A stretch of 64,000 bases of DNA from Acidobacteriota bacterium. Lineage in GTDB: Bacteria; Acidobacteriota; Blastocatellia; Pyrinomonadales; Pyrinomonadaceae. This document shows, piece by piece, positions 39,997 through 49,980 of the stretch (the stretch's first letter is position 1; every line of letters starts with the position of its first letter). The position numbers were made by a program, and so were the translations under genes. The notes under the pieces are model-generated. The model was not told where the DNA came from. It was given only the letters and a program-made list of their open reading frames with translations, and did no database searches. The stretch is from assembly GCA_029781855.1 (NCBI GenBank), contig JAKOVX010000128.1:16706-80705 (forward strand), given 5' to 3'.

Positions 39997-41487
39997 TTAC
40001 TCTCCCTCGGCGGTATTTACCTGGGGCGGCAGAAACTTCATCAAGCCCCAATGCACGAAAAACGCGACGCCGAAGCCAACGAACCAGCCGTAATCGTAAA
40101 GCACGCTTAACTCACGAATTATCAACCCTACCCACGCGAAAAAGCAACCCAGAAGCGTCGAGGTGACGGCCCGCCAGTTCCAGCCGCCGTATAAACCCTT
40201 GCTGCGATAGAGGTCTCCGAGGTTCAGGTTCTTTCGTCGGACGATCCAATAATCGGCGATCAGGACGCCGGCGATCGAGCCCAATCCGCCGGAGTATCCG
40301 ACCAGCCAGCCAAATATGTAACCGCTCGGGTCGGCAAGCAGTTTCCACGGCTGCATCAATATCCCTATGATGCCGGTAATTAGCCCGCCGGTGCGAAACG
40401 AAATGAGTTTCGGGAACGCGTTGGCGAAATCGTTTGCCGGGCTAACGACATTCGCGGCAATGTTGACCGAGAGCGTCGCCACGACGACCGTAAACATCGA
40501 GATCGCGACCACGACTGGCTGTGAAAATTGGCCGACAAGCTTGACCGGGTCCCAGGCGTCCGCCGGATTCATGTGGGGGAATACGACGATCGCGGCCGAG
40601 GTGATCAGGATGCCCATCGCCGCAAAAACGACCATTGTCGTCGGAAGCGCGACGGTCTGGCCGACCGCTTGTTCGCGTTGGCTCTCTCCGAAACGCGTAA
40701 AATCGGGCATGTTCAGGCTGAGCGTCGCCCAGAAACCGACCATCGCGGTCAGGCTCGGAACAAATACCGGCCAGAATTCGCCAAGCGTGTGAAATTTGCC
40801 CGGTTCATGCAGCAGAAAGCCGATGCCGCCCGCCTGATACAAGATCCAAGTAAGCAAAATGCCGGTCATGACGAGAACGTACGGAGCGGCCCAGTTCTCG
40901 ACCATTCGCAATAGGTCCATTCCGCGGTAGATGATCAGGATGTTCATTCCCCAAAAGATGAGGAACGAGAGCCATTCGGTCGGAGTGTGGCCACCGACGG
41001 CCGCCCCCAAAAGATCGTGCCAGCCGGGAATGAACGCTGCAAAGAAGGTCTGCAGCGCCTGTCCGCCGATCCACGCCTGGATGCCGAACCACCCACACGC
41101 GACTATCGCACGCATCAGCGCCGGCAGATTCGAACCGCCGGTGCCATATGCCGCACGCGCAAACACCGGAAAGGGAATACCGTACTTCGTTCCCGGGTGC
41201 GAATTGAGCAGGATCGGCACGAGCACGATGGTGTTGCCAAGCAGAATGGTGATCAGTGCCTGCCACCAGTTCATCCCGGCGGATATTAGGCCCGATGCCA
41301 TCATGTACGTCGGGATACAATGGGCCATCGAGATCCACAGAGCGGCGTAGTTATAGGTCGTCCAATTTCGTTTGGCGACCGGCACCGGTGCGAGATCGTC
41401 GTTGTATAGCGAGGACCTGCGGATGCTCTCTTCGGCGTCGGCGTTCAGTTCTACGCGCCCGTCATCGTGTTGGATTGTTTCGATCAT
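39997..41487 (-). CDS. NCS1-family nucleobase/hydantoin:cation symporter
   Basis: 496 residues with about 12 membrane helices. NCS1 landmarks are RRSSLYNDDLAPVP before helix 1, NYAALWISMAHCIPTYMMASGLI, GIPFPVFARAAYGTGGSNLPALMRAIVACGWFGIQAWIGG, and FWATLSLNMPDFTRFGESQREQ. The family imports uracil, allantoin, hydantoins or thiamine. The downstream mmsA and the nearby PreTA and beta-ureidopropionase genes make uracil, dihydropyrimidine or hydantoin the likely substrate (inference). It is the first gene of the mmsA unit. Confidence 0.92.
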   Translation of the reverse strand: MIETIQHDDGRVELNADAEESIRRSSLYNDDLAPVPVAKRNWTTYNYAALWISMAHCIPTYMMASGLISAGMNWWQALITILLGNTIVLVPILLNSHPGTKYGIPFPVFARAAYGTGGSNLPALMRAIVACGWFGIQAWIGGQALQTFFAAFIPGWHDLLGAAVGGHTPTEWLSFLIFWGMNILIIYRGMDLLRMVENWAAPYVLVMTGILLTWILYQAGGIGFLLHEPGKFHTLGEFWPVFVPSLTAMVGFWATLSLNMPDFTRFGESQREQAVGQTVALPTTMVVFAAMGILITSAAIVVFPHMNPADAWDPVKLVGQFSQPVVVAISMFTVVVATLSVNIAANVVSPANDFANAFPKLISFRTGGLITGIIGILMQPWKLLADPSGYIFGWLVGYSGGLGSIAGVLIADYWIVRRKNLNLGDLYRSKGLYGGWNWRAVTSTLLGCFFAWVGLIIRELSVLYDYGWFVGFGVAFFVHWGLMKFLPPQVNTAEGE

Positions 41488-41572
41488 GATATTCGCATTT
41501 CGACAACTCCAGTCTGTGATGCCCCAGTTTGCACTTTAGGACATCGCTTCATATTCAAAGGACGTGCAAATA

Positions 41573-42889
41573 CTAGAGGGATGCCTTATAGCCATCCCAT
41601 TGTTGTTTCAGGTGATCCATCATCGAAGCGTATCGCGGATCACTCCTCAGATCGATTAGATCGGGGTCGCCGGCAAACAGCGGATAGCACGGGAAACCGT
41701 CGTCAGCCGTATCCTGCAGCCATTTCAGGGCTTCGTCGTTCTTGTGCATCATTGCGTACGCGGTTGCAATATTGTACATGGTGTGGTGGAAATGCTGGTA
41801 ACCACGACCGATCTCGATCGCACGCTGAATCGCTGCTTCCGCTTCATCGGTACGTCCTGCTTTTGCAAGAAGCATGGCCTTCACACTGGTGACATTGCCG
41901 CCCTCGTCCGGGCTCGCAGCAAGGAAATCATTGACCACCCTGGCAGAGTCTTCGGTTCGACCGAGTTGGAAATAAAGCGTCGCCATTGCCCGGTTGACGA
42001 TCGCCGGATTTGTATCGGCGGGGACCGTCTTTATGATGGTCAGGGCTTTGTCATAGTCACCGCCATATTGCTCGATCAGTGCAAGCCGCAACCTTGACGA
42101 AGTATCCGTAGGGTCGATCGCAATTGCCTTTTGATATTCATCTCGCGATTTGTCGAAAAGGCCAATATGCAGGTAGATCAGGCCAAGTTGCTGATGCGCG
42201 TTCGCCAGATTCGGATCAAGCTCGACACCTCGTTTGAGCGACTGAATAGCCTGTTCGTGTGGAAATCGGCCCGCTTCGGTCCACATGACGTAAGCACGTA
42301 CAACATGCCCCTCAGCCAGGTATGGATCGAGGACAAGAGATTTTTCCGCAAGGAGACGTGCCTCGTCGATCAATTTGGCTTTGTCACCCGCGGGCGCCCA
42401 ATCGTTCGCCCTAATGGCGTATGCACGTGCCAGCTCCGCATGCGCTGCTGCAAAGGTCGGGTCGGCCCTTACTACATCTTCGAGGATCTTGATCGCGTTG
42501 GCATTTTGTACTTGGTTCTCGCTGTCGGAGTCCAGCTTGCCGCGGAGATAATAATCGTAGGCCGGTGAGCCTAACTCTCTAAAGCTGCCTGCGAGCTGAG
42601 GCCGTGAGGTCCGAAAATAAAGAAAATATATGGTTATGCCCGCGAAGATCGTTAACAACGCAAAGCCCCCAGCGATCGTAAGGAAACGGATCCTGCGAGT
42701 TGATGACCGCGTGCCGTTCACCTTTGTTCCGTCCGACGTGTTTACAGGCGAGTCGAATTGCCGCGTTGGAGACTCGCTTGGATTATCTTCGGGCACCAAA
42801 GGCCCTTCGAGCAAGGCACTGCCGTCGTCGAGACAATACAACAGCGTGTCGTCGTAGTAATCGCGTCTGCATTCAGGGCAGCGTTTCAT
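41573..42889 (-). CDS. Zinc-ribbon/TPR membrane protein (module family member 1)
   Basis: 438 residues. The first 30 residues are a zinc-ribbon-like module with C4, C7 and C19, followed by DDG, shared almost exactly with three genes upstream. A Ser/Pro/Thr-rich linker and one membrane helix (about 70-93) lead to a region with roughly seven TPR-like units (residues about 110-430). It lacks the TolB-like domain of the other two TPR members. It is the last gene of the run and follows the GH51 gene by 32 bases. A scaffold or regulator that meets a partner through TPRs is likely; the partner is unknown. Confidence 0.82.
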   Translation of the reverse strand: MKRCPECRRDYYDDTLLYCLDDGSALLEGPLVPEDNPSESPTRQFDSPVNTSDGTKVNGTRSSTRRIRFLTIAGGFALLTIFAGITIYFLYFRTSRPQLAGSFRELGSPAYDYYLRGKLDSDSENQVQNANAIKILEDVVRADPTFAAAHAELARAYAIRANDWAPAGDKAKLIDEARLLAEKSLVLDPYLAEGHVVRAYVMWTEAGRFPHEQAIQSLKRGVELDPNLANAHQQLGLIYLHIGLFDKSRDEYQKAIAIDPTDTSSRLRLALIEQYGGDYDKALTIIKTVPADTNPAIVNRAMATLYFQLGRTEDSARVVNDFLAASPDEGGNVTSVKAMLLAKAGRTDEAEAAIQRAIEIGRGYQHFHHTMYNIATAYAMMHKNDEALKWLQDTADDGFPCYPLFAGDPDLIDLRSDPRYASMMDHLKQQWDGYKASL

Positions 42890-42921
42890 AAGATTCTATT
42901 CCGGCAGACACCTCCCCGTCG

Positions 42922-44490
42922 TTACTCAATTGATACCACCGTTACAGATTTGGGTTCCAACTTTAAGATCAGTTTTCCGTTCTGAGCCTTTGCCGAGATC
43001 GGCTTAGGTACAACGGTATTTGGTTTCTCAAAGGTATTTACGCTATCAACCATAGGAGCAGTGAGCGTTTCTCCGACCGCGGATTTCGCTGAATTCCCTA
43101 TTGTCGTGAGATCAATATCCGCCGCCTGGTTAGGATCGACATTTGTAATTTCCAGCCACAATTTGCCGTCCTTGCCTTTGGCGGCGACGGCATCGACACG
43201 AGGCAGCACAATATCGCCGTGAACGTATTTGCCTGCGTCAAACGTGACAGGAATGAACGTCGCATCCTGAAATGGCACGTACATCTTAAAGACATAATAG
43301 GTCGGAGTGAGGGCCATTTTCTCTTTGTCCGTCATGATCATCGCCTGCAGAACATTGATCATCTGAGCGATGTTTGCCATCCGAACCCGGTCAGCATGAC
43401 GGGCAAAGATGTTTATGTTCAGTGCGGCTAAGATCGCGTCGCGCTGACTATTTTGCTGAACGAGAAAACCCGGGTTGCTGCCGGGCAGCGGAGCATACCA
43501 CGCCCCCCATTCATCGATGACAAGAGCGATCTCTTTTTTCGGATCGTATTTATCCATAATGGCCGAGTGCTTATTTATCAGATCCTCCATTTTTAGAGTT
43601 TCCTTGAGAACGCGGCTATATTCATCCTCGCCAAACCCCACAGAGTTGAATTTATTTTCCCAATTGACCACCGTGTAGTTGTGCATCGAGAGTCCCTGCA
43701 TATCCCAACTCCAGGTGTGGTTTTTCCATCCTTTCATCATTGTGTCGGTCCATTCCATAAATCGCGGCTCATCGCCGCCGGGGCCGACAGCGATCTTTAA
43801 CATTTTGTCCGCATTTTGCTGTGCAGGGTTATAGTTTCTGACGAACCGGTTGAATATCTTGTATTGGCTTAAGTAATAGTCTGCGGTCATATTGCCGCCG
43901 CAATCCCAGCTTTCGTTGCCGATACCGAGGTAAGGGATCTTATAGGGAGCGGGATGACCATTAGCGGCCCGCTCTTTGGCAAGCGCGGTTGGTTGATCGG
44001 TGGTTAAATATTCCAGCCACTCGGCGGCCTCCTGAGGAGTCCCGGAACCGACGTTGACCGAAAGATAAGCTTCCGAACCGATCTGGTCGATGAAGTCCAT
44101 GAATTCGTGAGTCCCAAAAGTGTTGGGCTCGATCACGCCGCCCCAGTTTGGGTTGAGTGTCTTCGGCCGTTGAGCTCCGATCCCTTTACGCCAATGATAT
44201 TCATCGGCAAAGCATCCACCCGGATAGCGGATATTCGGGACCTTGATCGCCTTTAGCGCGTTGACCACGTCATTGCGAATGCCCCGCGTATTGGGAATTG
44301 TTGAGTCTTTTCCTACCCAAATGCCTTCATAAACGCCATAACCAAGGTGTTCCGCGAACTGACCGAAAATGTTTCGATCGATCTTCGCTCCCGGTCTCGA
44401 AGCATCAATGGTCAAGTCGACCGTTTGAGCGACCGCAAAGGCTACAAACGCCACCCATATCAAAGCGAAATTCAAAATATATTTATGCAT
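42922..44490 (-). CDS. Alpha-L-arabinofuranosidase, GH51
   Basis: 522-residue exported glycoside hydrolase. A signal peptide (about 1-21) is followed by a (beta/alpha)8 barrel. The acid/base Glu is in LGIGNESWDCGG and the nucleophile Glu in ALVIDEWGAWY, both standard for GH51. FGQFAEHLGYGVYEGIWVG and IRYPGGCFADEYHWRKGIG are family blocks. The C-terminal beta-sandwich (about 400-522) closes with KPISAKAQNGKLILKLEPKSVTVVSIE-type strands. It releases terminal arabinofuranose from hemicellulose or pectin. It sits inside a run of zinc-ribbon signalling genes, with no sugar transporter or arabinose pathway gene nearby. Confidence 0.93.
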   Translation of the reverse strand: MHKYILNFALIWVAFVAFAVAQTVDLTIDASRPGAKIDRNIFGQFAEHLGYGVYEGIWVGKDSTIPNTRGIRNDVVNALKAIKVPNIRYPGGCFADEYHWRKGIGAQRPKTLNPNWGGVIEPNTFGTHEFMDFIDQIGSEAYLSVNVGSGTPQEAAEWLEYLTTDQPTALAKERAANGHPAPYKIPYLGIGNESWDCGGNMTADYYLSQYKIFNRFVRNYNPAQQNADKMLKIAVGPGGDEPRFMEWTDTMMKGWKNHTWSWDMQGLSMHNYTVVNWENKFNSVGFGEDEYSRVLKETLKMEDLINKHSAIMDKYDPKKEIALVIDEWGAWYAPLPGSNPGFLVQQNSQRDAILAALNINIFARHADRVRMANIAQMINVLQAMIMTDKEKMALTPTYYVFKMYVPFQDATFIPVTFDAGKYVHGDIVLPRVDAVAAKGKDGKLWLEITNVDPNQAADIDLTTIGNSAKSAVGETLTAPMVDSVNTFEKPNTVVPKPISAKAQNGKLILKLEPKSVTVVSIE

Positions 44491-44564
44491 TGCAGATCAA
44501 GTCCTCAGAGTAAAAAAATATGGCTATTGCGGACCCCATTTTCAGGGCATCGTTTCACACTGTT

Positions 44565-46145
44565 CTATTCCGCCAGGTTCATTCGTTTTAACAATCCAGT
44601 GAATCGCGGGTCGTCGCGAAGTGGGTCGAATTTGACGTCCACTTTGAGGAAGGGCAGCCAAATCGCTCGTTCCACGAAGGCCTTTTCCAGCCAACCGAAC
44701 GCTTTCTCCTTTAACCCGAGCGACGAGTATATCTGAGCGAAGTTCAGTGACGAAACGTTTCCCTGCTCTGTTCGTCGCTCGAATTCCTTAAGGATCCCGA
44801 CCGCCTTTTCACGGTCGCCGGCCCGCGCATAAACGTATCCTGCAACCGCGAGTGCCTGAGGATCCATCGCTGCGGGAGACAACCTTTCGATCGTAGAAAC
44901 CGCCGATTGCAAATCACCCACTTGCACATATGCTTCAGCCAGGAAACTTACAGAGACCGGATAATTCGGATTCAGCTCCAGAACATCTAGTATCTGGGCG
45001 ATCGCAAGCTCGGGCTGGCGCGACCAATGGAAATTAACGCCGATCGCATTATTATTTGGCGGCGACAATGGATCGAGCTCGTGTCCTCGACGAAGCTCGA
45101 CCAGGCTTTCATCAAACCGCCCCATAAGCGCTAGGAACCAACCGTACCACATATGCGCGGTCGCACTGCCGGGATTCAGCTCGATCGCTCGCCGGAATTC
45201 GGACTCAGCCGCGGTAAAGTCCCAGTCGAGATACATCTTTATGAGCGCCATCGAGTTATGTGCTTCGGAAAGACGGTCGTCAAGCTCCAACGCCTTTCTC
45301 GCCGCATCGCGTGCCTTTGGCCTCACATCACCGGCCGAGAATGAGAAGAACAAAAGTTCTGTGTATGCGTCGGCAAGTGCGGCATAAGGCGAAGCGTAGT
45401 TCGCATCTATCTCGATCGCTCGCTCAAAGTTCTCGATCGCCTTCCCGAAATCGACCGGTGTCCATTTATTGAAATGCGAAAGTCCGCGAAGATAGTATTC
45501 GTGGGCTTCGGGGCTTTGCGTATGGCGTTTTAGCACCGCGGTCTTTTCGTCGCCAAGGAGTCTTATTTTCAGAGCATCGGTGACCGCCACCGCGATCTCG
45601 TCCTGCACGTCGAAGATGTCCCGAATCTCGCGGTCGTATCGTTCCGACCAGAGTTGATAGCCATCGGCCGCGCTGACGAGCTGCACATTGATGCGGACGC
45701 GTTTTCCCGCTTTGCGGACGCTGCCTTCCAGTACCGTGTTCACGCTGAGCTTTTTGCCGATCTCACGAGCTTCCACGTTCTTGCCCTTGAAAGAAAAGGC
45801 CGAGGTCCTTGCGGCTACTTTCAGATCCTCGATCTTTGCCAGCGCATTGAGCAGTTCTTCCGCCAGCCCGTCACAGAAATATTCGTTTTCTTCGTCCGCG
45901 CTGATGTTTGCAAACGGCAGGACAGCGATAGAATTATTCGCAGCCGGTTTAACCGGATCGATCCCGCCTATGATCGCGTTTGCAGCTTGACCTCCCGCAG
46001 GTCGGTGAAGTAACAGCACGGTTTGCGGTTCGTTATCAAGTGAACTGTCGCTCGCCGGCCCTTCGAGCAGGGCGTTGCCGTCGTCGAGACAATATAAGAG
46101 CGTATCGTCATAGTATTCTCGTCTGCATTCAGGGCATCGCTTCAT
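44565..46145 (-). CDS. Zinc-ribbon/TolB-like/TPR protein (module family member 2)
   Basis: 526 residues. It has the zinc-ribbon-like N-terminus (CPEC at 4-7, C19), then a TolB_N/FlgO-like domain (about 72-200) that starts SIAVLPFANISADEENEYFCDGLAEELLNALA. About eight TPR units follow (about 205-510). In other bacteria the same TolB-TPR body is fused to adenylate cyclase or CadC-like DNA-binding domains. Here no membrane helix is visible, unlike members 1, 3 and 4, so it may be cytoplasmic. It follows the PD40 gene by 29 bases. Confidence 0.82.
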   Translation of the reverse strand: MKRCPECRREYYDDTLLYCLDDGNALLEGPASDSSLDNEPQTVLLLHRPAGGQAANAIIGGIDPVKPAANNSIAVLPFANISADEENEYFCDGLAEELLNALAKIEDLKVAARTSAFSFKGKNVEAREIGKKLSVNTVLEGSVRKAGKRVRINVQLVSAADGYQLWSERYDREIRDIFDVQDEIAVAVTDALKIRLLGDEKTAVLKRHTQSPEAHEYYLRGLSHFNKWTPVDFGKAIENFERAIEIDANYASPYAALADAYTELLFFSFSAGDVRPKARDAARKALELDDRLSEAHNSMALIKMYLDWDFTAAESEFRRAIELNPGSATAHMWYGWFLALMGRFDESLVELRRGHELDPLSPPNNNAIGVNFHWSRQPELAIAQILDVLELNPNYPVSVSFLAEAYVQVGDLQSAVSTIERLSPAAMDPQALAVAGYVYARAGDREKAVGILKEFERRTEQGNVSSLNFAQIYSSLGLKEKAFGWLEKAFVERAIWLPFLKVDVKFDPLRDDPRFTGLLKRMNLAE

Positions 46146-46174
46146 ATCTTCTAGATCGATAAAGCCCGGGCCTG

Positions 46175-48250
46175 TTAATCGGTGAGGCCCATATCCTTTA
46201 TCCGAACGAGGCTGGTGAGGCCCGTGAACTTGAACATCAGGATCTTTGTGCCGTCTTGTGACCAGACAAAGTCCCCCGTATCCGTGTTAGTGTCAAACTC
46301 GCTGATCTGCGTCTCTTTCTTACTCGCGATATCTATCTGGAAGAGATCGTGGCGTGCAATATCTCTTTCAAATATGATCGCACTGCTGTCAGGCGTCCAA
46401 TTGATCATTCCGACGCGATCACCATTTGTCTCCAAAATTTTATTTCCGGCGACACCGTCATTCATTTCTACGATCCGGAGATAGACATCTGACTTGCCGG
46501 TCTGATCGTTTTTTACTACAGCGATGTAGGCCAGATGCTTCTCGTCAGGCGATAGGACAGGACGAACATTGCGGAATGCCGGCTCCAACCCCTCGACCTT
46601 TTCAGCTGTGCCGCCCGAGACCGGCATTCTCATTATGTGGTACGGGACCGAACCGCCAAGTCCCAATTGCCTGGCAAACCAAACGCTGCCGTTATCGGTC
46701 GTACGGACATTGATATCAAATGAGTCCTTAACATAGGTAAGCTGGATCTCATTTGAGCCGTCAATGTCCATTCGGTGCAGGAGGATCCCGGGTCCGGACG
46801 GCGGCCACGCATTTACAAAAAAGTATTTACCGTCGGAAGTTACATCAAAATCTTCGACGGTTCCCTTCCGCGTAAATAGTTTCCTTTGGTCAGTTCCGTC
46901 CTGTTTCATCGAGTAGAATTCATCCGAGCCCTTTCCCCGTTTTAGATAGAAAAGCCGGCCGTCATTCGATGTTGAAAGTGAACCGGAAAATGTCGTCTTT
47001 TCTTCCGAAGTAAGGCGTTTGGCAACTTTCGTTTTCGGGTCCAGTGACCAGAGGCTGTTCAGACCGATCCCCGATTTTGCGATAAGACTTTTCCCATCCG
47101 CAGCGACTTGCAGATCGAGATAATTCACGGCATCGTCCGTGAGTTGCCGAAGTTCGCCGCCCGGATAGGATAGATAGAATATGTCGGCCTTTAACGGTGA
47201 CCCGATCTTGCGTGCCAGGAAGATCAGGCCGTGGCCGTTCGCTGCCCAATGAAAGGCGCTTGGGTCATTCGGCCAGTCTTCTTTGATCAGGACCCGCACC
47301 CTGTCTGTCGAGGAACCACTCGGAACTGCAGTATCAAGCACCGCGACAAAATATGGGCTATCACTCCCGCCGGATTCATTCTTAATATCCGAACGCCAAT
47401 ACCACATCGATAGCTTCGTGCTGTCCGGCGACCAGCCGCCCAGGACGATCGCGCCGGCGTTGATATCTACCCCTGCCAGAATTATCTCCTGACCGGAACC
47501 GTCGATGTTCGCCCAATAAATATTCTTACCGTCGCCTGGTCGTTTGAATGCTATCTTTTTTCCGTCCGGCGATATCTTGGGGACCGTCACGTCCTCCAAT
47601 ATTTTCTGTGCGCTGCCGCCGAGCGTCGAGGTCTTGTAAAGCGTGGGCTTGCGGCCCACCAGACGTTCAGTGAAGTAGATAAATTCACCGTCCGGCGAAA
47701 AAGATTCTACCCATAAATCGCTACTCTCAGCATCGACCTCGCGAATGACACTCTCAGCACCCGAGCCGAGCTGCCGGACAACGACCATCTTAGTATCCTT
47801 TCCTTCTTTGATCGCCTGTTTGAGGTAAGCGATAAGCTTACTGTCCGGTGAGAGCGTATAAGTTCCGATTTTGTCTCCGGTGAAAATTTCCTCCGAACTG
47901 ATCTTTGCGAACGGCTGCCGTTTGGCAAACAGTTTTTCGCCAAAGAAATACCAGCTGCCGGCAATAATGACTATTAGAGCCAGACCAGCCCCTGCGAAAA
48001 CAAGGCCACGTCTCTTTGTCGAAGCAGTCTGGACCACGCCGAGCCCCGCCGATGGCAACACAGCCGTCTCGTTCGTCGTGTTTATTTCCTGCCGGGTCGG
48101 AGCTTCGGCTCGGACGTCCGTCCCCTGCAGGATCGCTGTTTGTGGCTCGTCAAAAGACTTCGGGCCGAACAAGAGCTCCGTTCCGTCGTCGAGACAGAAG
48201 CTCAACGTGTCGTCGTTATAATCTCTACTGCACTGGGGGCATCGTTTCAT
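46175..48250 (-). CDS. Zinc-ribbon/PD40 propeller membrane protein (module family member 3)
   Basis: 691 residues. The N-terminal module is more diverged (CPQC at 4-7, C19, FGP instead of EGP). A linker and one membrane helix (about 82-106) come next, then a TolB/WD40-like propeller with repeated SPDSKLIAY, SPDGEFIYF, SPDGKKIAF and WSPDSTKLS blades (about 130-690). This is the same extracytoplasmic propeller type that is fused to kinases in Acidobacteria, including the kinase at 57-59.7 kb in this window. It starts 6 bases after member 4. Confidence 0.82.
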   Translation of the reverse strand: MKRCPQCSRDYNDDTLSFCLDDGTELLFGPKSFDEPQTAILQGTDVRAEAPTRQEINTTNETAVLPSAGLGVVQTASTKRRGLVFAGAGLALIVIIAGSWYFFGEKLFAKRQPFAKISSEEIFTGDKIGTYTLSPDSKLIAYLKQAIKEGKDTKMVVVRQLGSGAESVIREVDAESSDLWVESFSPDGEFIYFTERLVGRKPTLYKTSTLGGSAQKILEDVTVPKISPDGKKIAFKRPGDGKNIYWANIDGSGQEIILAGVDINAGAIVLGGWSPDSTKLSMWYWRSDIKNESGGSDSPYFVAVLDTAVPSGSSTDRVRVLIKEDWPNDPSAFHWAANGHGLIFLARKIGSPLKADIFYLSYPGGELRQLTDDAVNYLDLQVAADGKSLIAKSGIGLNSLWSLDPKTKVAKRLTSEEKTTFSGSLSTSNDGRLFYLKRGKGSDEFYSMKQDGTDQRKLFTRKGTVEDFDVTSDGKYFFVNAWPPSGPGILLHRMDIDGSNEIQLTYVKDSFDINVRTTDNGSVWFARQLGLGGSVPYHIMRMPVSGGTAEKVEGLEPAFRNVRPVLSPDEKHLAYIAVVKNDQTGKSDVYLRIVEMNDGVAGNKILETNGDRVGMINWTPDSSAIIFERDIARHDLFQIDIASKKETQISEFDTNTDTGDFVWSQDGTKILMFKFTGLTSLVRIKDMGLTD

Positions 48251-48256
48251 AAGGCT

Positions 48257-49975
48257 CTATTCCGGAAGACCCATTCTTTTCAGTAGGTCTTTAAATCGAG
48301 GGTCGTCGCGAAGCGGTTCCGAGGCAGGAGACCAGCGAAATTCGGTAATCCTTGGGTTCCGAGCGGAAACATCCTTATCGAGCCACTCGAATGCCTTGTC
48401 CTTGTTTCCGAGAGCCGCATATACAGTAGCAACGTCACAACCATCCGCCTGTTTCTTCGCGTATTTTTCCTCTAACTCTTTTAACACGCCCATAACGTCG
48501 GCAGTTCTCCCCGACGCTGCAAAAGCAACTCCAAGTTCTCCGAGCGTATTCGAATATCGTCCATTCAATTCGAGCGCCTTTTGCCATTCGGCGATGGCTT
48601 CGTTGTTCCGCCCGGTTTTCAGATACGACCAGGCTATCGCAAAATGACAGCCGGGAAAGTTTGGATCGAGATCAATTATCCTTTGGCAAGTTTCAATTGC
48701 CGCCTTGTGATCCCCTTTCATTCGGTATGCCTGTGCAACATTCTGACTAATGATGCCCGACAAGGGGTCGAGTTGATATGCCCTCATTATTGCGGCCTCC
48801 GCCTCGTTGTTTCTTCCAAGGCCAAAGAGGAGAACTGAATACCAATGATAGGCAGTCGGGTAATTAGGATTGAGTTCAATGGCCCTTTTGTATTCGGATT
48901 CGGATTCGGTCCATTGCAACCTGTTGTAGTACACGTTGCCAAGTGTCCCGTGCGGGTCGGCCAGTTGGCCGTCGATCGAAATAGCGCGCTTCGCGTACAT
49001 CTCCGCTCGCGACATAGAGTCGGCTGGAGCATTTAGCGAGTAGTCACGATAAATTGAATAAACATCTGCGAGGCCAGCATATGCCAGGGCATAATTTGGA
49101 TCGCGGTCGATAGCGGCCTGAAACTGATCGACCGCCTTATCCAAATTCTCACCCGTACGCCTATTCCAGAGGAAACGGCCTCGAAGATAGGCTTGGTAGG
49201 CTGCGGGGTCGGTCGTCGCCTGCTTTGAAACATTGGTTTCGGCGTCACCTGAAAGACTCGGTGACAGCTTTGCCGACACATCCTTCGCGATCTCGCTTTG
49301 GAGCGATACGACATCCGCCTGCCGCCGCTGATATTGCTCGGTCCAAATGACCCGATTCCGCTGGACGTCAACGAGTTCGAGACTCAATGAAAGCTGATCA
49401 CCGCGCTGGATAACGCGCCCATTCAGGACCGCCTGAACGTTCAGCTCTTTTCCTATCGTGGGAATATCCGTGTCCTTGCCCTTGTAGCGGAAGACCGCAG
49501 AGCGCGGCTTTACGTCCATGTCCGGAATACTAGACAAACTCTTGATGAGCGTCTCGGTCATCCCATCGCTCAAATATTCGACATCCGCATTGCCGCTTTC
49601 ATTGACAAACGGCATCACTGCGATCGAATTGATCTGCGTCGAACCCCGGCCGTACAGCCAGTAGCTGCCTATTCCGAGTGCGGTCACCAGAATTATCCCG
49701 AGGGCACCGGCGATCAGTGAATTTCGTTTGGACGCGGCCGCAATGGCAGTCGAGTTGTTCAGGTTCGGCAGAATGGCGGTCTGCTCAGTGGTGTGTATTT
49801 GCGCACGGGTCGCCGCTTCGCCGACCGCATCGGTAGTGTGCAAAATCGCCGTCGCTGCCTCATCGCCTGCACTTGATCCGCTCGCCGGGCCTTCGAGCAG
49901 GGCGTTGCCGTCGTCGAGACAATACAGCAGCGTATCGTCAAAATAATCCCGTCTGCATTCAGGGCATCGTTTCAT
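48257..49975 (-). CDS. Zinc-ribbon/TolB-like/TPR membrane protein (module family member 4)
   Basis: 572 residues. It has the zinc-ribbon-like module (CPEC at 4-7, C19), a Ser/Ala/Thr-rich linker, one membrane helix (about 86-108), a TolB_N/FlgO-like domain (about 115-245, NSIAVMPFVNESGNADVEYLSDGMTE-type start) and about nine TPR units (about 260-565). The body is paralogous to member 2 and ends with the same DDPRFKDLLKRMGL-type tail seen in protein-kinase and cyclase TPR proteins. It starts 5 bases after sthA ends, so the run is translationally linked to sthA. Confidence 0.82.
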   Translation of the reverse strand: MKRCPECRRDYFDDTLLYCLDDGNALLEGPASGSSAGDEAATAILHTTDAVGEAATRAQIHTTEQTAILPNLNNSTAIAAASKRNSLIAGALGIILVTALGIGSYWLYGRGSTQINSIAVMPFVNESGNADVEYLSDGMTETLIKSLSSIPDMDVKPRSAVFRYKGKDTDIPTIGKELNVQAVLNGRVIQRGDQLSLSLELVDVQRNRVIWTEQYQRRQADVVSLQSEIAKDVSAKLSPSLSGDAETNVSKQATTDPAAYQAYLRGRFLWNRRTGENLDKAVDQFQAAIDRDPNYALAYAGLADVYSIYRDYSLNAPADSMSRAEMYAKRAISIDGQLADPHGTLGNVYYNRLQWTESESEYKRAIELNPNYPTAYHWYSVLLFGLGRNNEAEAAIMRAYQLDPLSGIISQNVAQAYRMKGDHKAAIETCQRIIDLDPNFPGCHFAIAWSYLKTGRNNEAIAEWQKALELNGRYSNTLGELGVAFAASGRTADVMGVLKELEEKYAKKQADGCDVATVYAALGNKDKAFEWLDKDVSARNPRITEFRWSPASEPLRDDPRFKDLLKRMGLPE

Positions 49976-49980
49976 CGTCT

